The position numbers were made by a program, and so were the translations under genes. Positions 55,313 through 64,000 of a stretch of 64,000 bases of DNA are shown piece by piece. Every line of letters starts with the position of its first letter. Within the stretch, counting starts at the first letter, position 1. The stretch is from Fidelibacterota bacterium (GTDB lineage: Bacteria; Fidelibacterota; Marinisomatia; SCGC-AAA003-L08; TS1B11). The stretch is from assembly GCA_004124875.1 (NCBI GenBank), contig SCKJ01000004.1:186001-250000 (forward strand), in the 5' to 3' direction. The notes beneath the pieces were generated by a model. The model was not told the DNA's origin. It ran no database searches and saw only the letters and a program-made list of their open reading frames with translations.

Positions 55313-56026
55313 TTGCGGCACAATAAAAGAGTCCTGTCCGGTCTGTTGTGGCTGCTGCTGAGCGCCACCACGGGCTTTGCGGCCAATGAATCAAGCCTGT
55401 CCAGGCACATAACGGCCCAGGTCAGAGCGCATGTTGAGGCGGGCCTGACCGCCGCAGGACTCCATGGAGAAATTACCTCCATCGTCCTGCCAGTGGCCGC
55501 CGCCCAGCTGCCGGCTGACTCCCGGGTGCGCCCCATCCGCCGGTTTATCCCCAACAGGGCGGCCGGCAGGCATATCATCCCCCTCGAGGTCACGCGGCCG
55601 GGAGCGCCGTCCACCAAAATTAATGTGACCGTCTCCACGGTGGCAGTCATCGTCGGCTGGACCACCGCGTATGCCGTCAAACGGAGAGACGCGCTGGAGC
55701 CGAGCCAGTTTACACGCAAGACTATTCGGGTCAACGGCAGGGAGTCGGATTACATCCAGGCAGAGGCCTTGCCCGAAAACTACCAGCTCGCTTCGACCAT
55801 CAAGCCGGGGCAGCTGCTCAAACATTTTCAAATAGAACCGATTCCCGATGTGAATTCCGGCGATGAGGTCACCATTTATTTCAAATATAATACCATCACG
55901 CTGGTGAGCCCCGGCAAAGCGCGGCGCAGGGCACGGGTGGGCGAAACCCTCCCCGTCGTCGCCACCGCCACCGGGAAGCGCTTTTATGGCGTTCTCGTCT
56001 CGCCGGCCGTCGTCATCGTGGAGTAG
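55313..56026 (+). CDS. flgA: P-ring assembly chaperone FlgA
   Basis: 237 aa from TTG 55313. Signal peptide (about residues 1-24) then SAF-like domains with VLPVAAAQLPADSRVR and a C-terminal NTITLVSPGKARRRARVGETLPVVATATGKRFYGVLVSPAVV typical of FlgA. It helps FlgI assemble around the rod. Confirms a diderm envelope. Confidence 0.93.
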   Translation: MRHNKRVLSGLLWLLLSATTGFAANESSLSRHITAQVRAHVEAGLTAAGLHGEITSIVLPVAAAQLPADSRVRPIRRFIPNRAAGRHIIPLEVTRPGAPSTKINVTVSTVAVIVGWTTAYAVKRRDALEPSQFTRKTIRVNGRESDYIQAEALPENYQLASTIKPGQLLKHFQIEPIPDVNSGDEVTIYFKYNTITLVSPGKARRRARVGETLPVVATATGKRFYGVLVSPAVVIVE

Positions 56027-56029
56027 CCG

Positions 56030-56698
56030 TTGATGTTAGCAGACAACAGATTCAAAATTTTGGCCAAGACATTACTCTTAACCATGTTGCTGAGTAGCAG
56101 CTCTGCCCTAGGACAGATAGCTCCCCCCTCTCTGTACGCCGATCAAAAGGCACGCGGCATCGGTGACATGGTTACCATTCTTATCATGGAAAACGCCAAA
56201 GCCTCGCGCAGTTCGGAAAATGTAAAGGACGAAGATAACGGCGTGACCGCATCAGGAACCATCACCGGCAATCTGCTTCAATTTCTGCCGGTGTTCGGTC
56301 TGAAATCCGATCTGCATTCCGTTTCCACCATGAGGGAAGGGACCTCTCAAAAGGATCTGCTCACCGGCCGCATCTCAGCGGTCATCACCGATATCACGGA
56401 AGATGGCCTGTTTGAAGTGAGCGGCTCCAAAGTGATCAACATTAACGGAGAGCGCAATCTCATGACCATTAAGGGCCTCCTCCGGCCACGGGATATCCGC
56501 AGCGACAACACGGTCTTTTCGTACAATGTGGCCAACTCGCGGATTTACTACAGCAAGGCGGGTTTGGCCGGCAGGCTGGTTAAACGGGGTAGCATTCAAC
56601 GCCTGGCAAACATCGTAATGGGAGGCGCCGGATTAATGATTATCGGCTATGTCGGCGGACTGAGCGCCCTGGCCATCATCAGGAGTTTCGCACTGTGA
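56030..56698 (+). CDS. flgH: L-ring protein FlgH without a lipobox
   Basis: 222 aa (TTG 56030 or ATG 56033). The core is FlgH: DMVTILIMENAKASRSSENV, SDLHSVSTMREGTSQKDLLTGRISAVITDITEDGLFEVSGSKVININGERNLMTIKG. The signal peptide ends SSSSALGQIAPP with no cysteine, so the lipid anchor of the classic L-ring protein is missing. A C-terminal hydrophobic segment (about 195-218, VMGGAGLMIIGYVGGLSALAII) is unusual. Overlaps flgI by 4 bases. Confidence 0.9.
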   Translation: MMLADNRFKILAKTLLLTMLLSSSSALGQIAPPSLYADQKARGIGDMVTILIMENAKASRSSENVKDEDNGVTASGTITGNLLQFLPVFGLKSDLHSVSTMREGTSQKDLLTGRISAVITDITEDGLFEVSGSKVININGERNLMTIKGLLRPRDIRSDNTVFSYNVANSRIYYSKAGLAGRLVKRGSIQRLANIVMGGAGLMIIGYVGGLSALAIIRSFAL

Positions 56699-57825
56699 TA
56701 AAAAGACACTTACCTGTTCTCCTTGCGCTGGCGCTGGCGCTGCAAACTGCCCGCGCGCAAAGCCCTGTGCGCATCAAAGATATTACCACCTACCGCAACC
56801 TCCAGCATATCGCGCTGGTGGGCTACGGACTGGTGATCGGCCTCAACGGCACCGGCGACAGGGCCATCGGCCGCAGAGGCACCGTATTTACCGTCCAGAG
56901 CATTGCCAACATGCTGGAGGAGTTCGGCATTACCGTCAACAGCGATAATCTGCGCACGCGCAATGTGGCCGCTGTCATGGTCACCGCAACGACACCCCCA
57001 TTCGGCAAGCCCGGCACCCAATTCGATGTCAATGTTGCTTCTTTGGGTGACGCCACCAGCCTGGAGAACGGGGTGCTGCTCATGTCCCCGTTGCGCGACG
57101 CCCGTGGTCAGTATTACGCTACTGCCCAGGGACCGCTCTCGGTTGGCGGATACAACATCACCACTTTGGGTGGCGAACGGTTGCGGCAAAATTATACTCT
57201 GGTTGGCCGGGTTCCCGGTGGCGCCGTGCTGGAGCGGGCGATTGCCGGGGCCATTCCTACGCCGGACCTGCCCATTGAACTGTTGATCAAGGAGCCCAGC
57301 TATACCACGGCAACGAGAATTGCCAACGTCATTAATGCCATCAATCCCGCACCTGAGCCACTGGCCCAGACCCTGGACGCCAGCCTTGTGCAGGTTGCTT
57401 ATCCGGCGAATTTGACCGAGACTTGGGAGCTCGTCCAGTTTATCGCCAGCATTGAAACTTTGCAGGTGTTAAAAGACATCGAGGCCCGGGTGGTCATCAA
57501 TGAGCGCACCGGAACGGTTGTGGCGGGCGGGTCGGTGACCATCGGTTCGGTCATGGTCTCCCACGGATCGCTGCAGATCCATACCACCACGATGCCGTTT
57601 GTGGTCCAGCCCAACGCGTTCGCCCAGGGCCGCACCATTAGTGTGCCGGTCTCCCGGACCACGGTGATCGAGCAGGAAGGCCAGGCGACGGTCCTCTCTG
57701 CCGCCACAGTGGCCGAGCTGGCCGTGGCGCTGAACGCTATGGGCTTTAAACCCCGCGACATCATTGCCGTTTTCCAGGCCATCAAGGAGGCCGGCGCCCT
57801 GAATGCCCGCCTCATTATTATGTAG
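56695..57825 (+). CDS. flgI: P-ring protein FlgI
   Basis: 376 aa from GTG 56695. Signal peptide (cut after ARAQS) then VRIKDITTYRNLQHIALVGYGLVIGLNGTGDRAIGRRGTVFTVQSIANMLEEFGITV and later VVINERTGTVVAGGSVTIG. Standard periplasmic ring protein. Confidence 0.97.
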   Translation: MIKRHLPVLLALALALQTARAQSPVRIKDITTYRNLQHIALVGYGLVIGLNGTGDRAIGRRGTVFTVQSIANMLEEFGITVNSDNLRTRNVAAVMVTATTPPFGKPGTQFDVNVASLGDATSLENGVLLMSPLRDARGQYYATAQGPLSVGGYNITTLGGERLRQNYTLVGRVPGGAVLERAIAGAIPTPDLPIELLIKEPSYTTATRIANVINAINPAPEPLAQTLDASLVQVAYPANLTETWELVQFIASIETLQVLKDIEARVVINERTGTVVAGGSVTIGSVMVSHGSLQIHTTTMPFVVQPNAFAQGRTISVPVSRTTVIEQEGQATVLSAATVAELAVALNAMGFKPRDIIAVFQAIKEAGALNARLIIM

Positions 57826-57833
57826 GCCCGAAA

Positions 57834-58220
57834 ATGAAGATACAAGATATCGTCATGCAGCAAAACATTAACCGCGGGAAGGCCCCTGCAGCTCCGGTAC
57901 ATGCCAAATTGCCGGTCGAAAAGGACGCCCGTTTGTGGAAGGCGGCCAAAGGCTTTGAGTCGATGTTTATGGGCCACCTGCTCAGCACCATGCAGAAAAG
58001 TCTCCCCGAAGGGGCGGCCAACGGAGATGGCATGGTCGGCATGATGTTCACGCAGGTCATGGGCGATGCGATGGCTGAAGGGGGCGGCATTGGACTCGCC
58101 GAGATGCTCTATCGCGAGCTACAACATAACTTGCCGGATGCAGGTGACGAAAAGGCCGAGGGAATCTCTCTGAAAAAACTTCTATTACCTGATGTTAGGA
58201 AACAGTTTGATGAAGAATAA
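57834..58220 (+). CDS. flgJ: Rod-capping protein FlgJ, rod-binding domain only
   Basis: 128 aa with the FlgJ N-terminal domain AAKGFESMFMGHLLSTMQKSLPEG and GDAMAEGGGIGLAEMLYREL. The C-terminal muramidase of enteric FlgJ is absent, as in many non-enteric species. A separate peptidoglycan hydrolase must exist elsewhere. Overlaps flgN by 11 bases. Confidence 0.9.
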   Translation: MKIQDIVMQQNINRGKAPAAPVHAKLPVEKDARLWKAAKGFESMFMGHLLSTMQKSLPEGAANGDGMVGMMFTQVMGDAMAEGGGIGLAEMLYRELQHNLPDAGDEKAEGISLKKLLLPDVRKQFDEE

Positions 58221-58728
58221 TCCTGCCGTCGAGGCGCTGCTGGCCCGATTGATTACCGTGCTTTCGGAAGAGATGCAAATGTACAACGAACTGCTGCTGG
58301 TCCTGCGGAAAAAGCAGCGGGGCATCATTTCGGGCAAGCTCGAAGAACTGCAGCAGGCTGTCATTGAGGAGCAGTTGGCGCTCAAAAAAACCGAACTGGT
58401 GGGCACCGCCAGAGCGAACTCAATGCATGACCTTAACGCCATTTTGGGGGATGATGAACAGGTGCGGACAATCTCCCAGCTGATTGCCCAGGTGGAATCA
58501 ACCTACGCGCAGCGGCTTGCCGAGTTGCAGCTGGGCTTGCAGAAAATTGTGAAGGAGGTCGCCGTGGCCAATGATGAAAACCGCTACCTCCTCGACTACT
58601 CCATTCGCTTTGTCCGCGAGGCCGCGCGCGAGCTGATCAAATCTTCCGATCAGTTCCCGGTCTATTCCTCGAAAGGGGAAGGCGCCAGCACAGCAGGCTC
58701 CTTCAGCATCATAGAGGGCACGATCTGA
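58210..58728 (+). CDS. flgN: Flagellar chaperone FlgN
   Basis: 172 aa from ATG 58210 (TTAGGA about 8 bases ahead); ATG 58192 is further inside flgJ. All alpha-helical; FlgN-like heptads (LLARLITVLSEEMQMYNELLLVLRKKQRGIISGKLEEL) at the N-terminus and a coiled middle. FlgN delivers FlgK and FlgL to the export gate, consistent with flgK next. Confidence 0.85.
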   Translation: MKNNPAVEALLARLITVLSEEMQMYNELLLVLRKKQRGIISGKLEELQQAVIEEQLALKKTELVGTARANSMHDLNAILGDDEQVRTISQLIAQVESTYAQRLAELQLGLQKIVKEVAVANDENRYLLDYSIRFVREAARELIKSSDQFPVYSSKGEGASTAGSFSIIEGTI

Positions 58729-60086
58729 TGGCTGGCCTGTATGATGTCATGGAATCCGGCAAGCAGGGGATGCTCGTTTCGCAGGCGAGCATTCAGGTGA
58801 CCGCTAGAAATATTGCCAATATCAACACTTTAGGCTATTCCCGGCAGCGGTTGGATGTCACTCCCATATTGCCCGAAATTCTCGCCGGTTTCAGCCTTGG
58901 CGCGGCCATTTCAGGGGAGACCCTGGTCAGGCTGAGGGAAGATTTTACGGATCGCCAGTTCTGGAACCAGAACCCCCTGCAATGGCAGTATGACACGGAG
59001 GAGTCTCTGCTTCAGCAGCTGGAAGGCATTCTTCCGGTGGATACGGAAACGGGTCTGCGCAGCATGTTGGATGAGTTCTGGGGCTCCTGGAACAATCTGG
59101 CCAATGATCCGGAAAGCTCCGTGGCCCGCACTTCCGTGCTGAACAAGGCCGAAACCCTGGTGTCGACATTTAACCGCGTACACCTCGAACTGACCTCTTT
59201 CCAGAGCAGCATCGGCACCGAAATTGATGCCCGGCTCGATGAAATAAATCTGATTGCCGCTGAACTGGCCAAGATCAACTCCGTGAATCCCGGAGATAAT
59301 CTGGAGCTGGAAGATCAGCGGGTCCGGCTGATTGACGATCTCTCGCGGCTGGCCCCCATCCAGGTTATTCGATCGGGCAAAAGTATCTCGGTCACCATCG
59401 GCGGCATCTCCGTCGTGTCGTCGACCAATTCGATTCCCCTTGAGGCGTCCTTTGAGCTCGACTCCCAGGGGATTGGTGTGGCGACCATCAAGGTGGCCGG
59501 CACTGATCTCGAAGTGAAAATTGCCACGGGCGAACTGGGCGGCCTGCTGAACGTGTACAGCAAAGATATTCCCGATACGTTGGACAATTTGAATACGCTG
59601 GCGGCAACCCTGGCCACTGAGGTGAATGCGCTTCATGCTACCGGATTTGATTTGAACAACAATACGGGGAACAACTTTTTTGCAAGCACCAGTGACGGGG
59701 CGGCTACAATCGCCGTTGGAAGCGCCATTCAGGCCAATTCCAGCCTGATCGCTTCAAGTGACGCCGCCAATGAGCCGGGTAACGGCAATCTGGCGCAGGC
59801 CATTTCAGACCTGAGCGATGCAGCGACCATCGGCGACCAGTCGATTGGGGAATTTCAGCGCACGATGGTGGCCTCACTCGGCACCCGAATTCAGGAGACA
59901 CGCTTCCTGCGCAGCAGCCAGCAAAGTGTGGTGAACCACCTGGCGCTGAAACGTGAGTCAGTAGCGGGTGTCTCGATCGAAGAAGAAATGACCCGGCTGG
60001 TGCAGCTGGAGCAATCATTCGCCACCGCTTCGCGGTTGGTGAGGACCGCCGATGAACTGATCCGGACTTTATTGCAAATGATATAG
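58728..60086 (+). CDS. flgK: Hook-filament junction protein FlgK
   Basis: 452 aa, somewhat short for FlgK (Salmonella 553 aa). N-terminal SGKQGMLVSQASIQVTARNIANINTLGYSRQRLDV and C-terminal VAGVSIEEEMTRLVQLEQSFATASRLVRTADELIRTLLQMI are the family ends. The surface domain in the middle is reduced. One-base overlap with flgN. Confidence 0.94.
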   Translation: MAGLYDVMESGKQGMLVSQASIQVTARNIANINTLGYSRQRLDVTPILPEILAGFSLGAAISGETLVRLREDFTDRQFWNQNPLQWQYDTEESLLQQLEGILPVDTETGLRSMLDEFWGSWNNLANDPESSVARTSVLNKAETLVSTFNRVHLELTSFQSSIGTEIDARLDEINLIAAELAKINSVNPGDNLELEDQRVRLIDDLSRLAPIQVIRSGKSISVTIGGISVVSSTNSIPLEASFELDSQGIGVATIKVAGTDLEVKIATGELGGLLNVYSKDIPDTLDNLNTLAATLATEVNALHATGFDLNNNTGNNFFASTSDGAATIAVGSAIQANSSLIASSDAANEPGNGNLAQAISDLSDAATIGDQSIGEFQRTMVASLGTRIQETRFLRSSQQSVVNHLALKRESVAGVSIEEEMTRLVQLEQSFATASRLVRTADELIRTLLQMI

Positions 60087-60098
60087 GGACATTGACAA

Positions 60099-60971
60099 AT
60101 GCGCGTTACCACCAACATGATCCAAGCTCAAATTCTTGATAGCCTGACGGCCAACCAGTCCAGGCTGTTTGAGACACAGCGGCAAATATCCACGGCCAAA
60201 GCGGTGAGAACATCTTCCGACGACCCAACCCGTTACGATCGAGCCTCCCGTTTCAAATCGTTGCTGATGCGGAATGACCAATATATAGTCAACATTGAAG
60301 ACGGATTAGGTTGGCTCAATACGGCTGGAGCAGCGCTGGGCAGCATGCACCAACTGATGCAGCAGATCAATGATGAGGGGCTCCGCTCGCGCAACGACAT
60401 CAACGCCGCCGCCCGGGCGCAGGCAGCCTCATCCATCGAATCGTTGCTGGAGCAGCTCGTGACGCTCGGTAACACGGACTACAGTGGAAAATTTGTTTTT
60501 GGGGGCACTATTACCCAGGGCGCCGACCCCTTCAGCTTCGATGGAGTGACTGTCTCTTTCAACGGGAACAGCAAGGATATTTCCCGCAAAGTGGGCGAAA
60601 ATACCATTATGGCGATTAACGTTACCGGGGATACATTTCTGACGGCACTTGCTGCAACCGTAGATCTGCGCGATGCGCTGCTCGCCGATGATGACACAGC
60701 GATAGACGCGGCTATAGGCGCCATCGCCAGCGGTATGGATGACATCCTGACCGCCTCTTCGATAGAAGGCTCAGCCAGCAGGCGGCTTGAATTAACCAAG
60801 GACAATTTACAGGTGGCGAGTATCAACCTTAAGTCCTATATTTCTCAGGCCGAAGATGTTGACCTGTCAGAAGCCATATTACGGTTTAATTCCCAGGAAC
60901 TGGGACTCAGGGCTGCCTTGGAGTCGAGTTCCCGGATTCAGAGAATATCAATACTTGATTTCATTCGTTGA
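60099..60971 (+). CDS. flgL: Hook-filament junction protein FlgL
   Basis: 290 aa with the flagellin-like N-terminus MRVTTNMIQAQILDSLTANQSRLFETQRQISTAKAVRTSSDDPTRY and C-terminal coiled end SEAILRFNSQELGLRAALESSSRIQRISILDFI. Twelve bases after flgK. Confidence 0.95.
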   Translation: MRVTTNMIQAQILDSLTANQSRLFETQRQISTAKAVRTSSDDPTRYDRASRFKSLLMRNDQYIVNIEDGLGWLNTAGAALGSMHQLMQQINDEGLRSRNDINAAARAQAASSIESLLEQLVTLGNTDYSGKFVFGGTITQGADPFSFDGVTVSFNGNSKDISRKVGENTIMAINVTGDTFLTALAATVDLRDALLADDDTAIDAAIGAIASGMDDILTASSIEGSASRRLELTKDNLQVASINLKSYISQAEDVDLSEAILRFNSQELGLRAALESSSRIQRISILDFIR

Positions 60972-60972
60972 T

Positions 60973-61425
60973 ATGACGGAACCAGGCCCATCCCCAAAAT
61001 CGGAGCCACAAAAGATCGAGATATCAGATCCCATTGTGTTCCCGGCCGGTCTGCCCGGATTTGAATCTCACCGGCAGTTCACCCTGGAAAGCCGCAGCGA
61101 ATTGCGGCCATTTCTGCTGTTGCGGTCGCTGGATGACAGTGAAATCGCGCTGCCGTTGATCGATTGTCGACTGCTGCGCGTGTCGGCCCGGCCCGAGCTG
61201 ACCGATAAGGCCGCCCAGCTGCTGGGCGCTAAAAATGCCACCGAAGTGGCCCCCTTTTTCGTCCTCAATATGGATGCCCCCGGTGGATCGATCACGGCCA
61301 ATACCAGTGCTCCCATATTGATTACCATCGGAAAATCGCGAGGATTCCAAGTGCTCCTCGACAACGCCGAGCTTAAAGTGGATGAGCCGCTGATGAACCT
61401 TGTGCCCTCGGGAACCAGGGCATAA
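60973..61425 (+). CDS. fliW: CsrA antagonist and flagellin-assembly factor FliW
   Basis: 150 aa from ATG 60973; the longer frame from 60856 overlaps flgL. Family signature VFPAGLPGFESHRQFTLES and an APILITI-like strand are present. FliW binds CsrA and flagellin in a partner switch that links flagellin translation to secretion. Next to csrA, as expected. Confidence 0.92.
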   Translation: MTEPGPSPKSEPQKIEISDPIVFPAGLPGFESHRQFTLESRSELRPFLLLRSLDDSEIALPLIDCRLLRVSARPELTDKAAQLLGAKNATEVAPFFVLNMDAPGGSITANTSAPILITIGKSRGFQVLLDNAELKVDEPLMNLVPSGTRA

Positions 61426-61428
61426 ACG

Positions 61429-61689
61429 ATGCTGGTTTTGACCCGCAAGCCTGGGGAGTCGATCCGCATTGGCGATGGCATCATCGTCAAGGTGCTCGAG
61501 AGCGGCAGCGGCCAGGTCAAACTTGGCATTTCCGCGCCGGATTCGATGCCCATACACCGCGAAGAAATTTACGAGCGCATCAGGGCTGAAAATCTGTCGG
61601 CCGTTGAAGCCGCCGAATCAGTGGATAAAATGATTACCTCCATGCCCGAGGAGATAAGATCGCTCACCCCTGGCAAGCGGGACGAGTAG
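61429..61689 (+). CDS. csrA: Carbon storage regulator CsrA
   Basis: 86 aa, a little longer than enteric CsrA (61 aa). MLVLTRKPGESIRIGD and VKLGISAPDSMPIHREEIYERI are the RNA-binding core. A 26-residue C-terminal tail (about 61-86, helix then charged end) is longer than E. coli's and could be the FliW contact. Three bases after fliW. Confidence 0.97.
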   Translation: MLVLTRKPGESIRIGDGIIVKVLESGSGQVKLGISAPDSMPIHREEIYERIRAENLSAVEAAESVDKMITSMPEEIRSLTPGKRDE

Positions 61690-61813
61690 TCACCTGCGCT
61701 GTCTCGGTGGGTGACGCAACGGACTCGCCTTATTACTGACATTTCGGTTTTGCAGATAGACCCTATTTCGTGCGCCTAATGCCCTTGTCACCCCCCAGCC
61801 AGGAAGTCATTTA

Positions 61814-63907
61814 ATGGCCATAATCGTCACCGGAATGCACCGCTCCGGCACCTCCATGATCACCCGCTTGCTCAACCTGTGTGGCATGAATCTGGGGGCC
61901 GGGGATCGCCTCATCGGCGCCCATGCCGACAATCTTGCCGGTTTCTGGGAAAACAGGGATGTGGTGGCGGTGAATGATGCTATCCTTAAGGCCCTGGGCG
62001 GGAATTGGGATAACATCCCCGCGCTGCCGGACGGCTGGGAGGGCGCTGCCGCGCTCGAGCCTGTCCGCACTGCGGCCGGAAACCTGGCGGCGCAATTTGG
62101 CGGCCATCAGCGCTGGGGGTGGAAAGACCCCCGGTTCAGCCTGACCCTTCCCTTTTGGATGCCACTGCTGGATGACCCGAAGATTGTCGTCTGCCTGCGT
62201 TCGCCTGAAGATGTTGCCGAGTCGCTCCTCCAGCGAAATGGGCTGCCACATGAGGTGGGGCTCAAACTTTGGCACGACTACAATCTTTCCATCCTGGCCG
62301 CCACCAAGCCGCGGCAAAGGATCGTCACGGCCTACGACCTGTTTTTCGCCGATCCCGAGCAGGAGCTGCAGCGCCTGGTCCGCTGGCTGGGCTGGGAGGT
62401 CCCGGATGCGGAGATCAGCGTAGCGTGCCAGTCGATTCAAGCGGAGCTGCGGCATCATAGCCGGGAGGATTCGTCCTCCTCCGTCGCCCGCCCGCCCGCC
62501 GACGTTGCACAGCTCCATGATAGCCTCGCGCGCGCAGCGGCCCTCCCCGCAGGAGAAACCTTCGATAAAACTGAGTCGCTGGTATCCATTGTGATGCTGA
62601 CTTACAACGCCTTGGAATTCACCAAACAGGCTATCGATTCCATTGAAGCAAACACGAATCGCCGCTACGAAATGGTGCTGGTCGACAACGGCTCCACGGA
62701 TGGCACCAAGGATTATCTGCGTGACCTGATGCAGCGGCACAGCGATTGGCAGCTGGTCGACAATGCCGAGAACAGGGGTTTTTCAGCAGGTAATAACCAG
62801 GGCGTGGCAGCCGCCCGTGGGCGCTATGTCCTGCTGCTGAACAACGATGTGCTGGTGGGCGACGGCTGGCTCACTTCCCTGGTAAACGCGCTGGAGCTTG
62901 ATCCCCGCATAGGTATGGTGGGACCCGTTACCAACTATATCAGCGGGCGCCAGAAGTTGAGCGCCGGCGCCTACTCCGATACCGATGGATACTACGAATT
63001 TGCCGCTCAAGTCCGCGAGAGGAACAAAGGACGCGTTACGCCGCGCCGCCGCATTGCAGGATTCGCCATGTTGCTCCAGCGGGAGCTCTACCGCGAGCTG
63101 GGGGGCCTGGATGAGCAGTTCGGGTCCGGCAATTACGAGGATGACGATTTATGTGTGCGGCTGCGCGAAAAAGGACTCGCCATTATGGTCGATGAGGGGA
63201 CATTTCTGCATCATTTCGGCAGCAAGACGTTTGAGCACAATAAAATTGACTACTCCGCATCGCTCAGCCGGAACTCCGCGCTGTTCAAGAAAAAGTGGCC
63301 CCACATCGACATGGATTGGCTGCTGGAGAAAGATGAACCGCTATTGGAAACGCTCGAGCGCGAGTCTCTGGACGCGCTGACCCGCATTCAATCCGGCGAG
63401 GGTGATAAAGGGCTGCAGATGTGTCAGGCAGTACTGGCTCAAAACCCCCTGCAGCTTGACGCTTTGCATGCCTTGGGATTGGCCGCCCACCTGGCGGGGG
63501 ACAGGCCGGCGGCGCGCGAACTTTACGAACATGTCATCGATATCGACGGGGGCTGGCACGGGGCCCGCCAGAGTTTGGCACTGCTTGAACTTGAAGAGAA
63601 AAACATCCTTCCGGCGCAGGTGCAACTGGCTGCCATCCTGGAAATAGACCCGACGCACCAGGAAGCCAGAAGGCTGCTGGCCCAATGTTTTTTGGCTGAA
63701 GAGAAATTTCAGGAAGCAGTCAGTCTGCTTGTAGGGTTGATTGCGGACTATCCTAAAGATTGGCAAACGCACTTTATTTTGGCTACACTCTATACTGAAA
63801 TTGAACAGGTGGATCAGGCGAAAAGCCACTTGGAGGCGGTTCTGGATTCCAATCCAGGACATACGGAAGCCCAGGAGTGGCTGGCCCGGCTTGAGGGTAG
63901 AACCTAG
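61814..63907 (+). CDS. Sulfotransferase-glycosyltransferase-TPR fusion protein
   Basis: 697 aa in three parts. Residues 1 to about 215 resemble a PAPS-dependent sulfotransferase: 5'-phosphosulfate loop GMHRSGTSM (7-15) and 3'-phosphate motif CLRSPEDVAESLL (about 127-139). Residues about 255-500 are a GT-A glycosyltransferase of family GT2 type: SIVMLTYNALEFTKQAIDSI, LVDNGSTDGT, DxD-like LLNNDV, EDDDLCVRL. Residues about 520-697 are tetratricopeptide repeats. It follows csrA after 124 bases, at the end of the flagellar block, and may glycosylate or sulfate a surface protein such as flagellin; that target is inferred. Confidence 0.82.
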   Translation: MAIIVTGMHRSGTSMITRLLNLCGMNLGAGDRLIGAHADNLAGFWENRDVVAVNDAILKALGGNWDNIPALPDGWEGAAALEPVRTAAGNLAAQFGGHQRWGWKDPRFSLTLPFWMPLLDDPKIVVCLRSPEDVAESLLQRNGLPHEVGLKLWHDYNLSILAATKPRQRIVTAYDLFFADPEQELQRLVRWLGWEVPDAEISVACQSIQAELRHHSREDSSSSVARPPADVAQLHDSLARAAALPAGETFDKTESLVSIVMLTYNALEFTKQAIDSIEANTNRRYEMVLVDNGSTDGTKDYLRDLMQRHSDWQLVDNAENRGFSAGNNQGVAAARGRYVLLLNNDVLVGDGWLTSLVNALELDPRIGMVGPVTNYISGRQKLSAGAYSDTDGYYEFAAQVRERNKGRVTPRRRIAGFAMLLQRELYRELGGLDEQFGSGNYEDDDLCVRLREKGLAIMVDEGTFLHHFGSKTFEHNKIDYSASLSRNSALFKKKWPHIDMDWLLEKDEPLLETLERESLDALTRIQSGEGDKGLQMCQAVLAQNPLQLDALHALGLAAHLAGDRPAARELYEHVIDIDGGWHGARQSLALLELEEKNILPAQVQLAAILEIDPTHQEARRLLAQCFLAEEKFQEAVSLLVGLIADYPKDWQTHFILATLYTEIEQVDQAKSHLEAVLDSNPGHTEAQEWLARLEGRT

Positions 63908-63964
63908 CGCATCGGTCGTCACTTGCCCTCCACAGAGCCACTGCCGGAAAGGGAGCGTTGACGG

Positions 63965-64000
63965 ATGTCTTTTATAGAAAATCAACTTAAGCGGGAGTAC
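63965..64000 (+). CDS. Start of an unidentified gene, truncated by the window end
   Basis: ATG 63965 with GGGAG 11 bases ahead opens a frame of 12 codons (MSFIENQLKREY) that runs off the window. Too short to identify. It could be the next late flagellar gene (for example fliS or fliD), judged only by its place. Confidence 0.45.
   Translation, partial: MSFIENQLKREY

Noticed and set aside
61690-61813. Sigma-28 promoter before the sulfotransferase-GT gene
   Set aside because: A GCAGATAG stretch near 61753 resembles the -10 GCCGATAA, but no TAAA box at proper spacing was found.

Overview
The window is one contiguous piece of a diderm (Gram-negative type) bacterial chromosome with moderate to high GC content. 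It is dominated by a nearly complete flagellar export, basal-body, hook and motor locus at about 19.5-61.7 kb. Outer-membrane genes show the diderm envelope: TamB/Omp85, FlgA/FlgH/FlgI rings and a lipoprotein. ClpC, FapA, a MotE-like protein, the small hook-region family (TIGR02530 type), FliW-CsrA and an FlrB/FlrC-like sigma-54 circuit occur together, as in non-enteric diderms. My best guess is an uncultivated FCB-type or neighbouring phylum (Marinimicrobia, Calditrichota or Latescibacterota-like), but no rRNA or tRNA gene is present to prove it.

Layout. 0-3.2 kb: the end of clpC, then dnaK and a strong terminator. 3.2-9.5 kb: tamB, a three-POTRA Omp85 partner and a BamD-like TPR lipoprotein. 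9.5-12.3 kb: moxR, a DUF58 protein and a BatD-like membrane protein. 12.4-18.8 kb: rmuC, a convergent iodotyrosine-deiodinase-like nitroreductase, two exported TPR proteins and a NAD-type malic enzyme on the minus strand. 18.8-19.5 kb: an intergenic stretch ending in a consensus sigma-54 promoter.

19.5-26.1 kb is a regulatory block: a small acidic CxC protein, FapA, a REC-GAF response regulator, a receiver without its phospho-aspartate, a PAS-type histidine kinase and an NtrC-class sigma-54 activator. Sigma-54-like promoters also precede flgB (26.27 kb) and flgF (53.75 kb), so this activator plausibly switches on the downstream blocks. 26.3-53.6 kb runs flgB, flgC, an unknown, fliE, fliF, fliG, fliH, fliI, fliJ, motE-like, fliK, flgD, the small hook-region gene, flgE, motA, motB, fliL, fliM, a FliY-like fliN, fliO, fliP, fliQ, fliR, flhB, flhA, flhF, flhG, a small membrane protein, fliA, two unknowns and a GAF kinase-like protein. 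53.8-61.7 kb runs flgF, flgG, flgA, flgH, flgI, flgJ, flgN, flgK, flgL, fliW, csrA. After csrA comes a large sulfotransferase-glycosyltransferase-TPR fusion and the first 12 codons of another gene.

Flagellin, FliD, FliS, chemoreceptors and che genes are not in the window, but FliM carries the N-terminal CheY-binding motif. The least familiar content is a set of unrecognised proteins embedded in the flagellar operons, an FlgH without a lipidation cysteine, an FlhB with NPVH instead of NPTH, a FliN with a CheC-type phosphatase signature, a kinase-like protein without an ATPase domain, and the three-domain sugar or sulfate modification enzyme beside fliW-csrA. No CRISPR array, insertion sequence, phage or rRNA/tRNA gene was seen.
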